DNA from: an uncultured Collinsella sp.
GTDB taxonomy: Bacteria > Actinomycetota > Coriobacteriia > Coriobacteriales > Coriobacteriaceae
Length of the DNA: 64,000 nucleotides
Direction of reading: 5' to 3'
Assembly (NCBI GenBank): GCA_958433005.1
Contig: CAUAWV010000006.1
Coordinates: 1 to 64,000 of the forward strand
Under the pieces are notes generated by a model. That model saw only the letters and a list, made by a program, of their open reading frames with translations. It was not told the DNA's origin and did not search any database. A program made the position numbers and the translations under genes. Positions 44,529 through 52,176 of the stretch are shown one piece after another. Every line of letters starts with the position of its first letter. Position 1 is the first letter of the stretch.

Positions 44529-45292
44529 TAGCACGCACCCTTACCGGTGATGACCTCGATTACCGTAAGGACGACAATCTTGAGGTCCGTGATGATCCCG
44601 CGCTTAGCGATGTATTCAAGGTCGCGCTGGACCATGCCGTCAAAATCGGTCGAATTGCGGTCCGTCACCTGCCACCAGCCGGTGATGCCTGGCTTCACGG
44701 CCAGGCGCTGCAGGTCGTACTCGGTGTACTGCTCAACCTCGCGCGGCAGCGGCGGGCGCGGGCCCACCACGCTCATCTGGCCCAGGAACACGTTGAGGAA
44801 CTGCGGGAACTCGTCGATGGAGTGCTTACGTATGAACTTGCCGATCTTCGTGACGCGGGGATCCTCCCTCATCTTGAACATGGCGCCGGCGATCTCGTTT
44901 TGTCCCTTGAGCTCGGCGAGACGCTCATCGGCATCCCTGTACATGGAGCGGAACTTCCACATACGGAAGGTAGAAAGGCTGCCGTCACGTTGGGTTCTAC
45001 CGACGCGAATCTGGCTATAGAACGGGTTGCCCTCGCTCTCCAGGCGGATGACGATGGCGAGCACCAGGCTGGGAATGGCGATGACGGCCAGCGCGCAGCC
45101 GCTGAACACGATGTCGAAGGCGCGCTTGACGGCGCGGTAGGCCAGGCGCGAGTTGTCCCAGTCCACAATGGATTGCATGGCCTTATAGCGACCTGAGCCC
45201 TCGCGCCGGTCCATGGCCTGAGCAATCAGCGCCGCCCCCGCGGGCGCATCTGATGGATATTCTGTTTTATCCGACACGTTCTCTTCCAACAC
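44528..45292 (-). CDS. initiating undecaprenyl-phosphate sugar-1-phosphate transferase
   Basis: 254 aa, starts at GTG 45292. One N-terminal membrane helix (FDIVFSGCALAVIAIPSLVL) and the cytoplasmic catalytic region with QIRVGRTQRDG, FRMWKFRSM, KFIRKHSIDEFPQ, VVGPRPPLPREV, KPGITGWWQV: the short WbaP/PglC-type transferase. It loads the first sugar phosphate on undecaprenyl phosphate and so starts the repeat unit. Confidence 0.95.
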   Translation of the reverse strand: MLEENVSDKTEYPSDAPAGAALIAQAMDRREGSGRYKAMQSIVDWDNSRLAYRAVKRAFDIVFSGCALAVIAIPSLVLAIVIRLESEGNPFYSQIRVGRTQRDGSLSTFRMWKFRSMYRDADERLAELKGQNEIAGAMFKMREDPRVTKIGKFIRKHSIDEFPQFLNVFLGQMSVVGPRPPLPREVEQYTEYDLQRLAVKPGITGWWQVTDRNSTDFDGMVQRDLEYIAKRGIITDLKIVVLTVIEVITGKGAC

Positions 45293-45344
45293 TACATCCC
45301 CGCCCCCGGGGCTCCTTCCTGTCCCGTTAAACAGTCGCCCGCAC

Positions 45345-45890
45345 TTAGGCGATCGCCTTTTTAAGGTTGCGCATCACGCGCTGCTCGTTTGAAAGCACCG
45401 CGAGGCCGACGCGCGTAGTTACGCGTCGGCCGCACAGGTTGAGCTCCAAATAAGCAGTGCTCTTGCGTCTGTTGATGGTTTTAATAAGGCCTTCGTGGCC
45501 CAGCAGTGGACCTGCCGTCACTACGACCTGATCACCGTTTTTTAGGGCCTCGCTCATGGGCACAACGCGGTCTCCCCTATGCGTAAAGCCTCCAATAAGC
45601 TGGACCTCTTCTTTAGCCAGAGGCACAAACTGACCGTCCTGGGAGAGCACCCGGGCAAAGTCGTCCATGCGCAGCAGATACTGTTGCACGGTGCGGGGAT
45701 CTGCCGTATCGCAGATGAGATAACCGGGAAAGAGTGGCTTGGTCGTTTTGACCCATTCGCCGTGTACCTTAATCTCGGTTTGAAATTGGGGATAAAAGAG
45801 CTCCTGCATGGCGCTCGCCGGCACCATGTGCTCGATGCGCTCGCGCATTACGTCTTCGCGACCGTTAATGACCTGGATTACATACCACAC
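45345..45890 (-). CDS. loaP: LoaP/NusG-paralogue transcription antiterminator
   Basis: 181 aa from GTG 45890, which gives the family start MWYVIQVINGRED and has AGGGGG eight bases upstream. The NGN domain (to about 105) contains PLFPGYLICD, and the C-terminal KOW domain starts GDQVVVTAGPLLGHEGLI. LoaP-type proteins are specialised NusG paralogues that act on long polysaccharide or secondary-metabolite operons after recognising an RNA hairpin in the leader. As first gene of the operon, behind a hairpin-rich leader, it should control all downstream genes. A 10-bp inverted repeat (45404-45431) lies near the 3' end. Confidence 0.9.
   Translation of the reverse strand: MWYVIQVINGREDVMRERIEHMVPASAMQELFYPQFQTEIKVHGEWVKTTKPLFPGYLICDTADPRTVQQYLLRMDDFARVLSQDGQFVPLAKEEVQLIGGFTHRGDRVVPMSEALKNGDQVVVTAGPLLGHEGLIKTINRRKSTAYLELNLCGRRVTTRVGLAVLSNEQRVMRNLKKAIA
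45404..45431. repeat. 10-bp inverted repeat inside loaP
   Basis: GGCCGACGCG (45404-45413) and CGCGTCGGCC (45422-45431), spacer CGTAGTTA, within the KOW-encoding part. Confidence 0.7.
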
Positions 45891-46052
45891 AAGCACCACC
45901 CCCTTGCTGTCTTACGTGTGGCTCGCGGGGTTTGGGTATGGCTTCGCCAGGGCGCTTGTGCGCGAAGGCGCTCCATATTCAAACCCTGAGCCCAGTTAGA
46001 CAAGCACGTGGCTCTGCCCCACCGTGAGCGGTATGTATGAGTGCAGTTACTA

Positions 46053-46148
46053 GAGTCGCGGCCGTGTATCGCAAAAAGACCGCGACTCCAGCTGGCTGCG
46101 TGCGAACCAGTCAAGCGGGAACAAAACTGGACCGCACGCAAACAGCTG
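46053..46148 (-). promoter_or_regulatory. two large leader hairpins upstream of loaP
   Basis: On the minus strand the outer hairpin 46148-46089 comes first: CAGCTG, two unpaired bases, TGCGTGCG, two, CCAGT, a 14-base loop, ACTGG, then the complements, i.e. three stacked stems with small internal loops. It is followed at once by GAGTCGCGG / CCGCGACTC (46088-46053, 18-base loop). They lie in the probable 5' leader of the exopolysaccharide operon and are candidates for the RNA signal of LoaP. The region 45891-46431 holds no other supported gene. TTGATG and TTAATA, 16 bases apart on the minus strand near 46170-46200, could be the promoter. Confidence 0.6.
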
Positions 46149-46431
46149 AAAACTACTACGCTTCGACACGCAAGCTATTAAATGCATCTTTGAATTACAT
46201 CAATACAAATAACAACGTCGCATGACTTCTTTATTGGAGCTCGTGGTGTTTCTGGCACCGCCGTTACGGCCGGATGCTGATCGACCCTGCGCTTTGTGGC
46301 TTGCTGGAGCCGTGAGCACAGTTGAACTCATGTAACGTTAGGTATCCTAGCACAAGCTGGTAGCGAAACTGATTTGGCTTGTGGTGGACAACATATCGTT
46401 CATTTAGCGTGTTCAAGGGGGTTGTTTTGGG

Positions 46432-46563
46432 ATGTTGTTCACATTGGCGCAGGATATTGGGGTGCTAGCGAAGGTTATGGATGCTCCTGAAGCCCGAATT
46501 GACCAGCGAGGCGTACTGGTAATTGCGTTTGTCCAACAAACTATGTACAGACATGGGAAATAA
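46432..46563 (+). CDS. 43-codon ORF, tentative
   Basis: ATG 46432 to TAA 46563, encoding MLFTLAQDIGVLAKVMDAPE and 23 more residues with protein-like composition. A GGGGG stretch lies somewhat too far upstream for a good ribosome site. It may be a small gene, a gene remnant or chance. Confidence 0.2.
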   Translation: MLFTLAQDIGVLAKVMDAPEARIDQRGVLVIAFVQQTMYRHGK

Positions 46564-46618
46564 ATTGTGCAACTTTTTGTTGGCGTAGGTGGGGTTTGCA
46601 GCGCGTGGTGTTTTGGCA

Positions 46619-46650
46619 TGAAAAAAGGCCTTCGGAATTCCGAAGGCCTT
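46619..46650 (-). terminator. terminator of tRNA-Ala copy 3
   Basis: On the minus strand AAGGCCTTCGG, loop AATT and CCGAAGGCCTT form a perfect 11-bp stem followed by TTTT. It differs from the terminators of copies 1 and 2. Confidence 0.92.
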
Positions 46651-46661
46651 TGCATTCACGA

Positions 46662-46737
46662 TGGTGGAGACGAGGGGGATCGAACCCCTGACCTCTTGAC
46701 TGCCAGTCAAGCGCTCTCCCAGCTGAGCTACGCCCCC
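46662..46737 (-). tRNA. tRNA-Ala(GGC), copy 3
   Basis: Same 73-nt body as copies 1 and 2 (46665-46737), here with an encoded CCA (46662-46664). Confidence 0.96.
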
Positions 46738-46750
46738 GTGACGAGGAGAT

Positions 46751-46779
46751 ACTATAGGGGAATGTTTTGCTTGATGCAA
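46751..46779 (-). promoter_or_regulatory. promoter of tRNA-Ala copy 3
   Basis: TTGCAT (46779-46774), 17 bases, TATAGT (46756-46751) on the minus strand, identical in hexamers and spacing to the other copies. Confidence 0.85.
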
Positions 46780-47001
46780 GGGGGAATTTTGATTGATTGT
46801 CTTATCTTACGGGTTTTCCTGGAATGGGACTGAATTAGCTATTTTTGGCGGGTAAGAAAATAACTTGTTGGGTTTATTAGTTTTCTGGTTGAAGAATGTC
46901 TCCTACCATTTTGTTGAGTCAATGGTTGGATTTAAAGCGGAGCAACTCATTGCAGTTGTAGAATCTCTGGTTGAAATCGTCTTTGCCTGGGAGGACCGAC
47001 C

Positions 47002-47274
47002 ATGGCCGAGAAGTTCGCGTTCGACTACGTGAACGAGATTTTGGGTATCGTCAACTACGTGCGCGAAGTGCTACGCCCCGCCTACACTACTGGGACTGCT
47101 GAGCCGCATCTCGATCGCAACATCGCGAGCAGCAGCCTAACGATTGACCCACGCATCGACGTCCCGGGACAGCTCTTCGTGACCGAGCGCGACCGCGACG
47201 ACGAGATGGTGGATGAGTTCATCGAACCGAGGACAGGTCCGAGAATCGACACAGAAACGGGCGAGGTGTTATGA
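47002..47274 (+). CDS. small protein encoded before HEPN-like protein
   Basis: 90 aa, GGGAGGACC ribosome site. Acidic, with an N-terminal amphipathic helix (FDYVNEILGIVNYVREVLRP) and a polar C-terminus (IEPRTGPRIDTETGEVL). No family recognised. Its stop overlaps the next start by four bases (ATGA), so the two are made together; it could be an antitoxin or accessory subunit. Confidence 0.65.
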   Translation: MAEKFAFDYVNEILGIVNYVREVLRPAYTTGTAEPHLDRNIASSSLTIDPRIDVPGQLFVTERDRDDEMVDEFIEPRTGPRIDTETGEVL

Positions 47275-48017
47275 GCATGACAGCAATTGCCGATTGGGAG
47301 CCCATGCCCTCTACGTGTTTAAAATGCAGCGACAACGAATACGGGTTCCCCGCCGTCGTCTGCCGTACGCCCAGCAGGCTTGTGGAAGAGTGCGAAAACG
47401 CCTTCGACGCAGGGCTGCTGCTCGCCGCTTTGACTCTCGTAGTGACCATCCCAGACGTATGCGCAAACATCGACGGGACGGATTACCGGAAATGGTGCGA
47501 GGAGTACCTGGGGCTCCCGAACGATGGGAGAAAAATGACCAATGCGCGCAAGGGCGAGAAGCGCCCAGATGAGATAAAAGAGGAGTTTGAGACGATAGAG
47601 AAGCGAGGCATCTTTACGGCATCGGATCTCTATCAGCTTCGCTGCGCGGTGATCCATGCGGGGTCGTCGGTCATCGAGGGAAGGGGCGAAGACTATAGCC
47701 CCTACAAAGCCATCGGGGTTTGCGTACAGGGCGATGCGCGCGGGATAATCGCGAGTTATGGGCATAAAGGAATCGGACATGGAAGCCAACAGGACTGCGA
47801 GTTCGATTGCGTCATCAAGCTTGAAGGGCTCATCTCTCTCATAGCAAAGGGTGTGTGCAAATTCGTCGAGGAAGACCCCGAGCGCGATCGAGAATACTCG
47901 ACGGGGAAAGGACTTTCCCGCCAAGGCGTGGTGGACTTCAGGCCTTTAATCAAAAAGTTGTTAAGCACGTGGTTGGATTTGCATATGAGCGGGTTGTTAG
48001 ATAAGTGGTTGGATTAA
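47271..48017 (+). CDS. HEPN-like protein of unknown function
   Basis: 248 aa. R124-CAVI-H129 within DLYQLRCAVIHAGSS matches the Rx4-6H motif of HEPN ribonucleases. Helices before it (ECENAFDAGLLLAALTLVVTI) fit the four-helix HEPN bundle. The first 35 residues contain three Cys (C16, C19, C31), including a CxxC pair. Coupled to a 90-aa small protein, it looks like a toxin-antitoxin-like or abortive-infection pair, but this is inference from one motif and gene order. Confidence 0.6.
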   Translation: MSMTAIADWEPMPSTCLKCSDNEYGFPAVVCRTPSRLVEECENAFDAGLLLAALTLVVTIPDVCANIDGTDYRKWCEEYLGLPNDGRKMTNARKGEKRPDEIKEEFETIEKRGIFTASDLYQLRCAVIHAGSSVIEGRGEDYSPYKAIGVCVQGDARGIIASYGHKGIGHGSQQDCEFDCVIKLEGLISLIAKGVCKFVEEDPERDREYSTGKGLSRQGVVDFRPLIKKLLSTWLDLHMSGLLDKWLD

Positions 48018-48066
48018 ACAGAATCCCGTTTACGGAAACCAACCGATCGTTTAACAACTTCCAACC
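48005..48066. repeat. inverted repeat over the stop of the HEPN-like gene
   Basis: GTGGTTGGA (48005-48013) and TCCAACCAC (48058-48066) with an inner pair TTAAAC/GTTTAA. It may form the 3' hairpin of the transcript, with no T run. Confidence 0.5.
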
Positions 48067-48133
48067 ACTGATTGTATATACCCTTTTTGGCTTTGCCAAA
48101 ATTATCCAATTCAGCCCCGTCCCGATAAAACCC

Positions 48134-48775
48134 TCACGCCAGCAAATAACCGATCGCAACACCTTGGTGGACTTGGATCTTGGCCGTACCCCTGACGACG
48201 TTGCTGATGCCCGTGTCGGTTAGTAGACCTAACGAAGCGTGATCTAGCTCCCACTCTAGGCCGCGTTCGCTTACCACCGTCCCAGGGGCTATAGCAATGA
48301 TAGAGAACGTCTTGTCCACGACGCCCTCGATGGTCCACGATTCGCCTTCATGCAGAATGCGGGCCGTGATCTCGTCCTCGGCAATCCAGACGGGGGCGTC
48401 TTTGTAGTTGGCTAGTAAGCCTAGGACGCTTAGGGCCATATCAGGGCGGCCGCCCGTGGCGCAGGTCGCAACCACTTCGGCACCTGGCCAGCGGCGTCGG
48501 ACGGAATCGAGCGCCAGCGCCAGGTCGGTATAGTCTTTGTAGGGGTCGTGACGCTCAACTTCAAAGTCGGTGGCGGCATCGACCAACGCACGACCCGCGT
48601 CACTTACCGTGTCGGCATCCCCCACATACACGTCGCAGCTTAGTCCCGCACCCAGAAGGGCATCCAGGCCGCGGTCCACGGCAACAACGTAATCGCACTC
48701 CCCTGCTAGCCTACGCAACAGATCCGCGCTCGCCACCACGGGCGAGCCGCAGACCACTAATACCTTGCAAGCCAC
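48134..48775 (-). CDS. thiamine pyrophosphokinase
   Basis: 213 aa, GTG start 48775 with GAGGG upstream. Transfers pyrophosphate from ATP to thiamine. Family blocks: AVDRGLDALL, YVGDADTVSD (GDxDS region), DPYKDYTDLALAL (the DxTD acid residues) and ATGGRPDMALSVLGLL (GGRxDH region, His replaced by Met). The C-terminal beta domain ends GVAIGYLLA. It follows the HAD gene by nine bases. Confidence 0.9.
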   Translation of the reverse strand: MACKVLVVCGSPVVASADLLRRLAGECDYVVAVDRGLDALLGAGLSCDVYVGDADTVSDAGRALVDAATDFEVERHDPYKDYTDLALALDSVRRRWPGAEVVATCATGGRPDMALSVLGLLANYKDAPVWIAEDEITARILHEGESWTIEGVVDKTFSIIAIAPGTVVSERGLEWELDHASLGLLTDTGISNVVRGTAKIQVHQGVAIGYLLA

Positions 48776-48784
48776 AGCCCTCGC

Positions 48785-49474
48785 CTAGCCCTCAAACGCC
48801 AGCACGTGATCCAGATCCAGGTCCTTATAGCTGTCGATAAAGATATCGCAGTTGGCGCGCACATCGTCGCGCTTCATGCGGCCGTGCGGGTCATAGATGC
48901 CAACGCGCTTAAAGCCTGCGACCCCAGAGCTCTTTAGGCCAAAGACGGCGTCCTCAAACACCCACGCGCGCTCAAACTTGTGCCCGTGGCGCTCCTCTAG
49001 GCGGCGCAGCGCCAGCTCGTACACATCGGGGAACTGTTTGGAGCGTCCCGCCTCGCCCGTCGTGGTAACAAACTCCATGTAAGCGTCGAGCCCGGCACCA
49101 GCGAGCGCGGACTGCACCAGCTCGGCCGGCGTGGACGTAGCCACACACATGGAAATTCCCGCCGCCTTCGCCTGCTCCAAAAATGCCAAGAGCCCCTCGC
49201 GCGGTGGCACCTTGGAGTAGCCATCGATCAGGATGTCGCTCAGCTCGCGATACAGCTCCTCGCCGTTCGCTCCAATGCCCCATGTGTCGTGGTAGGCCTG
49301 GCACTCGTCCTCGAGCGACAAATGCTCAAACTGGGCAAAATCGTCGACCGTGACGTCAACACCGTGGCGGTGCAATAACTCGGGCTGGGCATGGGCCCAA
49401 ACGGGGGTGCTATTTACCAGCGTGCCGTCGCAATCGAAAATAAAAGCGACATTGTGGGCGGCGGTCTGGGACAT
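48785..49474 (-). CDS. HAD-superfamily sugar-phosphate phosphatase/mutase
   Basis: 229 aa from ATG 49474 (AAAGG seven bases upstream). Motif I FIFDCDGTLVNS, a helical cap, motif II CVATSTPAELV, Lys region GEAGRSKQFPDVYELAL, motif IV WVFEDAVFGLKS. The class contains phosphoglycolate phosphatases, beta-phosphoglucomutases and hexose-phosphate phosphatases. Its position, divergent from glgB and sharing operator-like sites with it, would fit a sugar-phosphate substrate. Confidence 0.9.
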   Translation of the reverse strand: MSQTAAHNVAFIFDCDGTLVNSTPVWAHAQPELLHRHGVDVTVDDFAQFEHLSLEDECQAYHDTWGIGANGEELYRELSDILIDGYSKVPPREGLLAFLEQAKAAGISMCVATSTPAELVQSALAGAGLDAYMEFVTTTGEAGRSKQFPDVYELALRRLEERHGHKFERAWVFEDAVFGLKSSGVAGFKRVGIYDPHGRMKRDDVRANCDIFIDSYKDLDLDHVLAFEG

Positions 49475-49491
49475 AAACATACCTTTCGATG

Positions 49492-49584
49492 TCAAATGGT
49501 AAACAACCTGCTAAAAACGTTTTACCAAACGTCAAACTAACAATCTTGAAACCCTAATTGGTAAAACTGTCAAGAGTTTTACCA
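49492..49584. promoter_or_regulatory. operator cluster between HAD gene and glgB
   Basis: Three related sites: ATGGTAAAC (about 49495-49503), CTAAAAACGTTTTACCA (49511-49527), and the 10-bp inverted repeat TGGTAAAACT / AGTTTTACCA with a six-base spacer (49559-49584). The palindromic AAAACGTTTT core is what LacI-family repressors recognise. The remaining bases to 49805 contain no gene. Confidence 0.65.
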
Positions 49585-49805
49585 TCGCAATTCTGCCAGT
49601 GGTCTAAACATGGCGCTCGCCGATTAAACACCGCCGCAAATCCACTTTTCTCCATAAAAGTAACGAACAGGTGTTATCGTATTTCGTGCCGAAAGTTCCA
49701 CCGAGCACGCGAGGTGGAACGAATCATAGAACTATCGCCGTCCCCTCGATTCGTGCAGCCTTGGACCTTTCGCATCTAGTCACCAAGGCAACACGCTGCC
49801 GCGTC

Positions 49806-52082
49806 ATGATGGGATCAAACGTGAGCGATACAAAGCTAAAGCCAGCAACCAAAAAGCCTGCTACCCGTAAAGCCGCCCCGCACGCACCGGAGCTCTCTAA
49901 GGACGATGTCTACCTGTTTGGCATTGGCATGTGGGAGCGCAGCTGGGAAAAGATGGGCGCGCACCCCGACACGCAGAACCGTACGCGCGGTTGGCGCTTT
50001 TGCGTTTGGGCGCCCGACGTAAAGAGCGTCCATGTCATTGGCGAATTTAACGACTGGAATGAGGAAGCCAACCCTCTGGTGCCCGTGCATACGAGCGCTA
50101 TTTGGGAAGGCTTTATTCCTGGCGCAGAACAAGGTCAGCTCTATAAGTATCTCATTGAGACCAACGAGGGCGAGAAGCTCTACAAGGCCGATCCGTACGC
50201 CTTCAAGGCCGAGTGCCCTCCGGGAACGGCAAGCGTGCTGTGGACCCTCGATGGCTACAAGTGGAACGACGCCGCATGGCTCAAGCGCCGCGCCAGTCAT
50301 AACCACATGTCGCAGCCCCTTAACATCTACGAGGTGCATATTGGCTCGTGGAAGCGCCACGGCGACGCGCCACAGGGCGAGCCGGACGAGTACGGCAACT
50401 ACCCCGGTCCCATGGACCCCTTCCCCGCGCAGCGCGGCGAGTTCTACACCTACGACGACCTGTCGGTCGAGCTCGTGGACTACGTGCACGACATGGGCTA
50501 CACGCATATCGAGGTCATGCCGCTTATGGAGCATCCCTTCGATGGCTCCTGGGGCTACCAGACGACCGGCTACTATGCCGCCACGTCGCGCTATGGCGAC
50601 CCGCAGCAGCTCATGCACTTTATCGATGCGTGTCACAAGGCGGGCATTGGCGTGATCATGGACTGGGTGCCCGGCGGTTTTTGCGCCGACTCCCACGGCC
50701 TTGCCACCTTTAACGGTCACATGCTGTTTGAGCATGAGATTCACCCCAACTGGGGCACGCACAAGTTCGACTTCGCCCGCGGCGAGGTCCGCTCCTTCCT
50801 GGTCTCCAACGTGCTGTACTGGCTCGAGAACTTCCACGTGGACGGCATTCGCATGGACGGCGTGTCCAGCATGCTGTACCTCAACTTTGGCATCGACGAT
50901 CCCGGCCAAAAGAAGTTCAACAAGTACGGTACCGAGGAGGACCTGGACGCCAGCGCGTTTATCCGCCAGGTCAACTGCGCCGTGGAGGCCCACTTCCCTG
51001 ACGTGATGATGATGGCTGAGGAGTCCACCGCGTGGCCGCTCGTGACCTACCCGCCGCAGGACGGCGGCCTGGGCTTCCACTACAAGTGGGACATGGGCTG
51101 GATGAACGACACCCTTCACTACATGCAGACCGATTTTCCGTGGCGCCCCGGCAACCACGGGCTGCTCACGTTCTCCATCATGTACGCCTTTACCGAGAAC
51201 TTCATTTGCCCGCTGAGCCACGACGAGGTCGTGCACGGTAAATGCTCGCTGATCGGCCGTATGCCGGGCGACTGGTGGCGTCAGTTTGCCGGCCTGCGCA
51301 CGCTGGCTTTCTATCAAATGACGCACCCCGGCGCCAAGCTCAACTTTATGGGCAACGAGATTGGCCAGTTTATTGAGTGGCGCTACTACGAGTCCATCCA
51401 GTGGTTCCTGACCGAGGAGTACGAGACTCACCGTCATCATCAGGCGTTCATCAAGGCGCTCAACCACCTGTACACCGCCGAGCCCGCCCTGTACGAGCGC
51501 GGCTACACCGACGACGGCTTTACCTGGATCGATGCGGACAACTCCAAGCAGTCCATCGTGAGCTTTGTGCGCCAGGGCGAGGATGTAGATGACGACCTGG
51601 TGATTCTGATCAACTTTGACCCAGCGAGCTACGAGAGCTTCCGCGTGGGCGTGCCGCGCGAGGGCGACTGGGAGGTCATCTTTGACTCCGACCGTCCCGA
51701 GTTTGGCGGCAGCGGCTATGCCGGCAAGGAGCCCTACACCTGCTCGAGCGAGCCCTATCCCTGGAACGGGCAGATGGACTCTATTGAGATTAAGGTGCCT
51801 GGCCTGGCAGGCGTGGTGCTTAAGCGCCGCGGTCCCAGCAGCTATAAGCCGTCGATGGTCGAGGAGCCCAAGGCTGCGCCCAAGAAGCGCACGTCCTCGG
51901 TGAAGCCTAAGCCTGCGGCTGCCAAGAAGGCTCCGGCTAAGGCGAAGGCCACGGCGACCAAGGCCAAGGCCAAGGCTGCCGCAAAGCCCGCTGCTAAGGC
52001 CGCAGCCAAGAAACCGGCTGCCAAAAAGGCCGCTACCAAGGCCAAGTCTGCTTCTGTTAAGCCGTCTGCCAAGGATGCGTAA
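49806..52082 (+). CDS. glgB: 1,4-alpha-glucan branching enzyme with Lys/Ala-rich tail
   Basis: Introduces alpha-1,6 branches in glycogen. 758 aa from ATG 49806; ATG 49809 and GTG 49821 are alternatives, and the frame is open further upstream. A basic N-terminal stretch (TKLKPATKKPATRKAAP) precedes a CBM48 domain (RFCVWAPDVKSVHVIGEFNDW region). GH13 catalytic blocks: VDGIRMDGVSSML (nucleophile Asp), MMAEESTAWP (acid/base Glu), PLSHDEVVHGK. The catalytic protein ends near residue 678; the remaining 80 residues are a Lys/Ala/Pro tail (AKKAPAKAKATATKAKAKAA) like that of histone H1 or mycobacterial HupB. It is the first gene of the glycogen cluster. Confidence 0.95.
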   Translation: MMGSNVSDTKLKPATKKPATRKAAPHAPELSKDDVYLFGIGMWERSWEKMGAHPDTQNRTRGWRFCVWAPDVKSVHVIGEFNDWNEEANPLVPVHTSAIWEGFIPGAEQGQLYKYLIETNEGEKLYKADPYAFKAECPPGTASVLWTLDGYKWNDAAWLKRRASHNHMSQPLNIYEVHIGSWKRHGDAPQGEPDEYGNYPGPMDPFPAQRGEFYTYDDLSVELVDYVHDMGYTHIEVMPLMEHPFDGSWGYQTTGYYAATSRYGDPQQLMHFIDACHKAGIGVIMDWVPGGFCADSHGLATFNGHMLFEHEIHPNWGTHKFDFARGEVRSFLVSNVLYWLENFHVDGIRMDGVSSMLYLNFGIDDPGQKKFNKYGTEEDLDASAFIRQVNCAVEAHFPDVMMMAEESTAWPLVTYPPQDGGLGFHYKWDMGWMNDTLHYMQTDFPWRPGNHGLLTFSIMYAFTENFICPLSHDEVVHGKCSLIGRMPGDWWRQFAGLRTLAFYQMTHPGAKLNFMGNEIGQFIEWRYYESIQWFLTEEYETHRHHQAFIKALNHLYTAEPALYERGYTDDGFTWIDADNSKQSIVSFVRQGEDVDDDLVILINFDPASYESFRVGVPREGDWEVIFDSDRPEFGGSGYAGKEPYTCSSEPYPWNGQMDSIEIKVPGLAGVVLKRRGPSSYKPSMVEEPKAAPKKRTSSVKPKPAAAKKAPAKAKATATKAKAKAAAKPAAKAAAKKPAAKKAATKAKSASVKPSAKDA

Positions 52083-52176
52083 CAAAACCGTTACAGCTGT
52101 AATTACCCGCCCCGACGAGGCGTAGGATACAAGTCATAACCGTTCCGGGAGAAACATCCCCGGGGGAAAGGAACGT

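Noticed and set aside
49836..52085. 749-aa open frame antisense to glgB
   Set aside because: Antisense shadow caused by GC-rich third positions and the Lys/Ala repeat tail.
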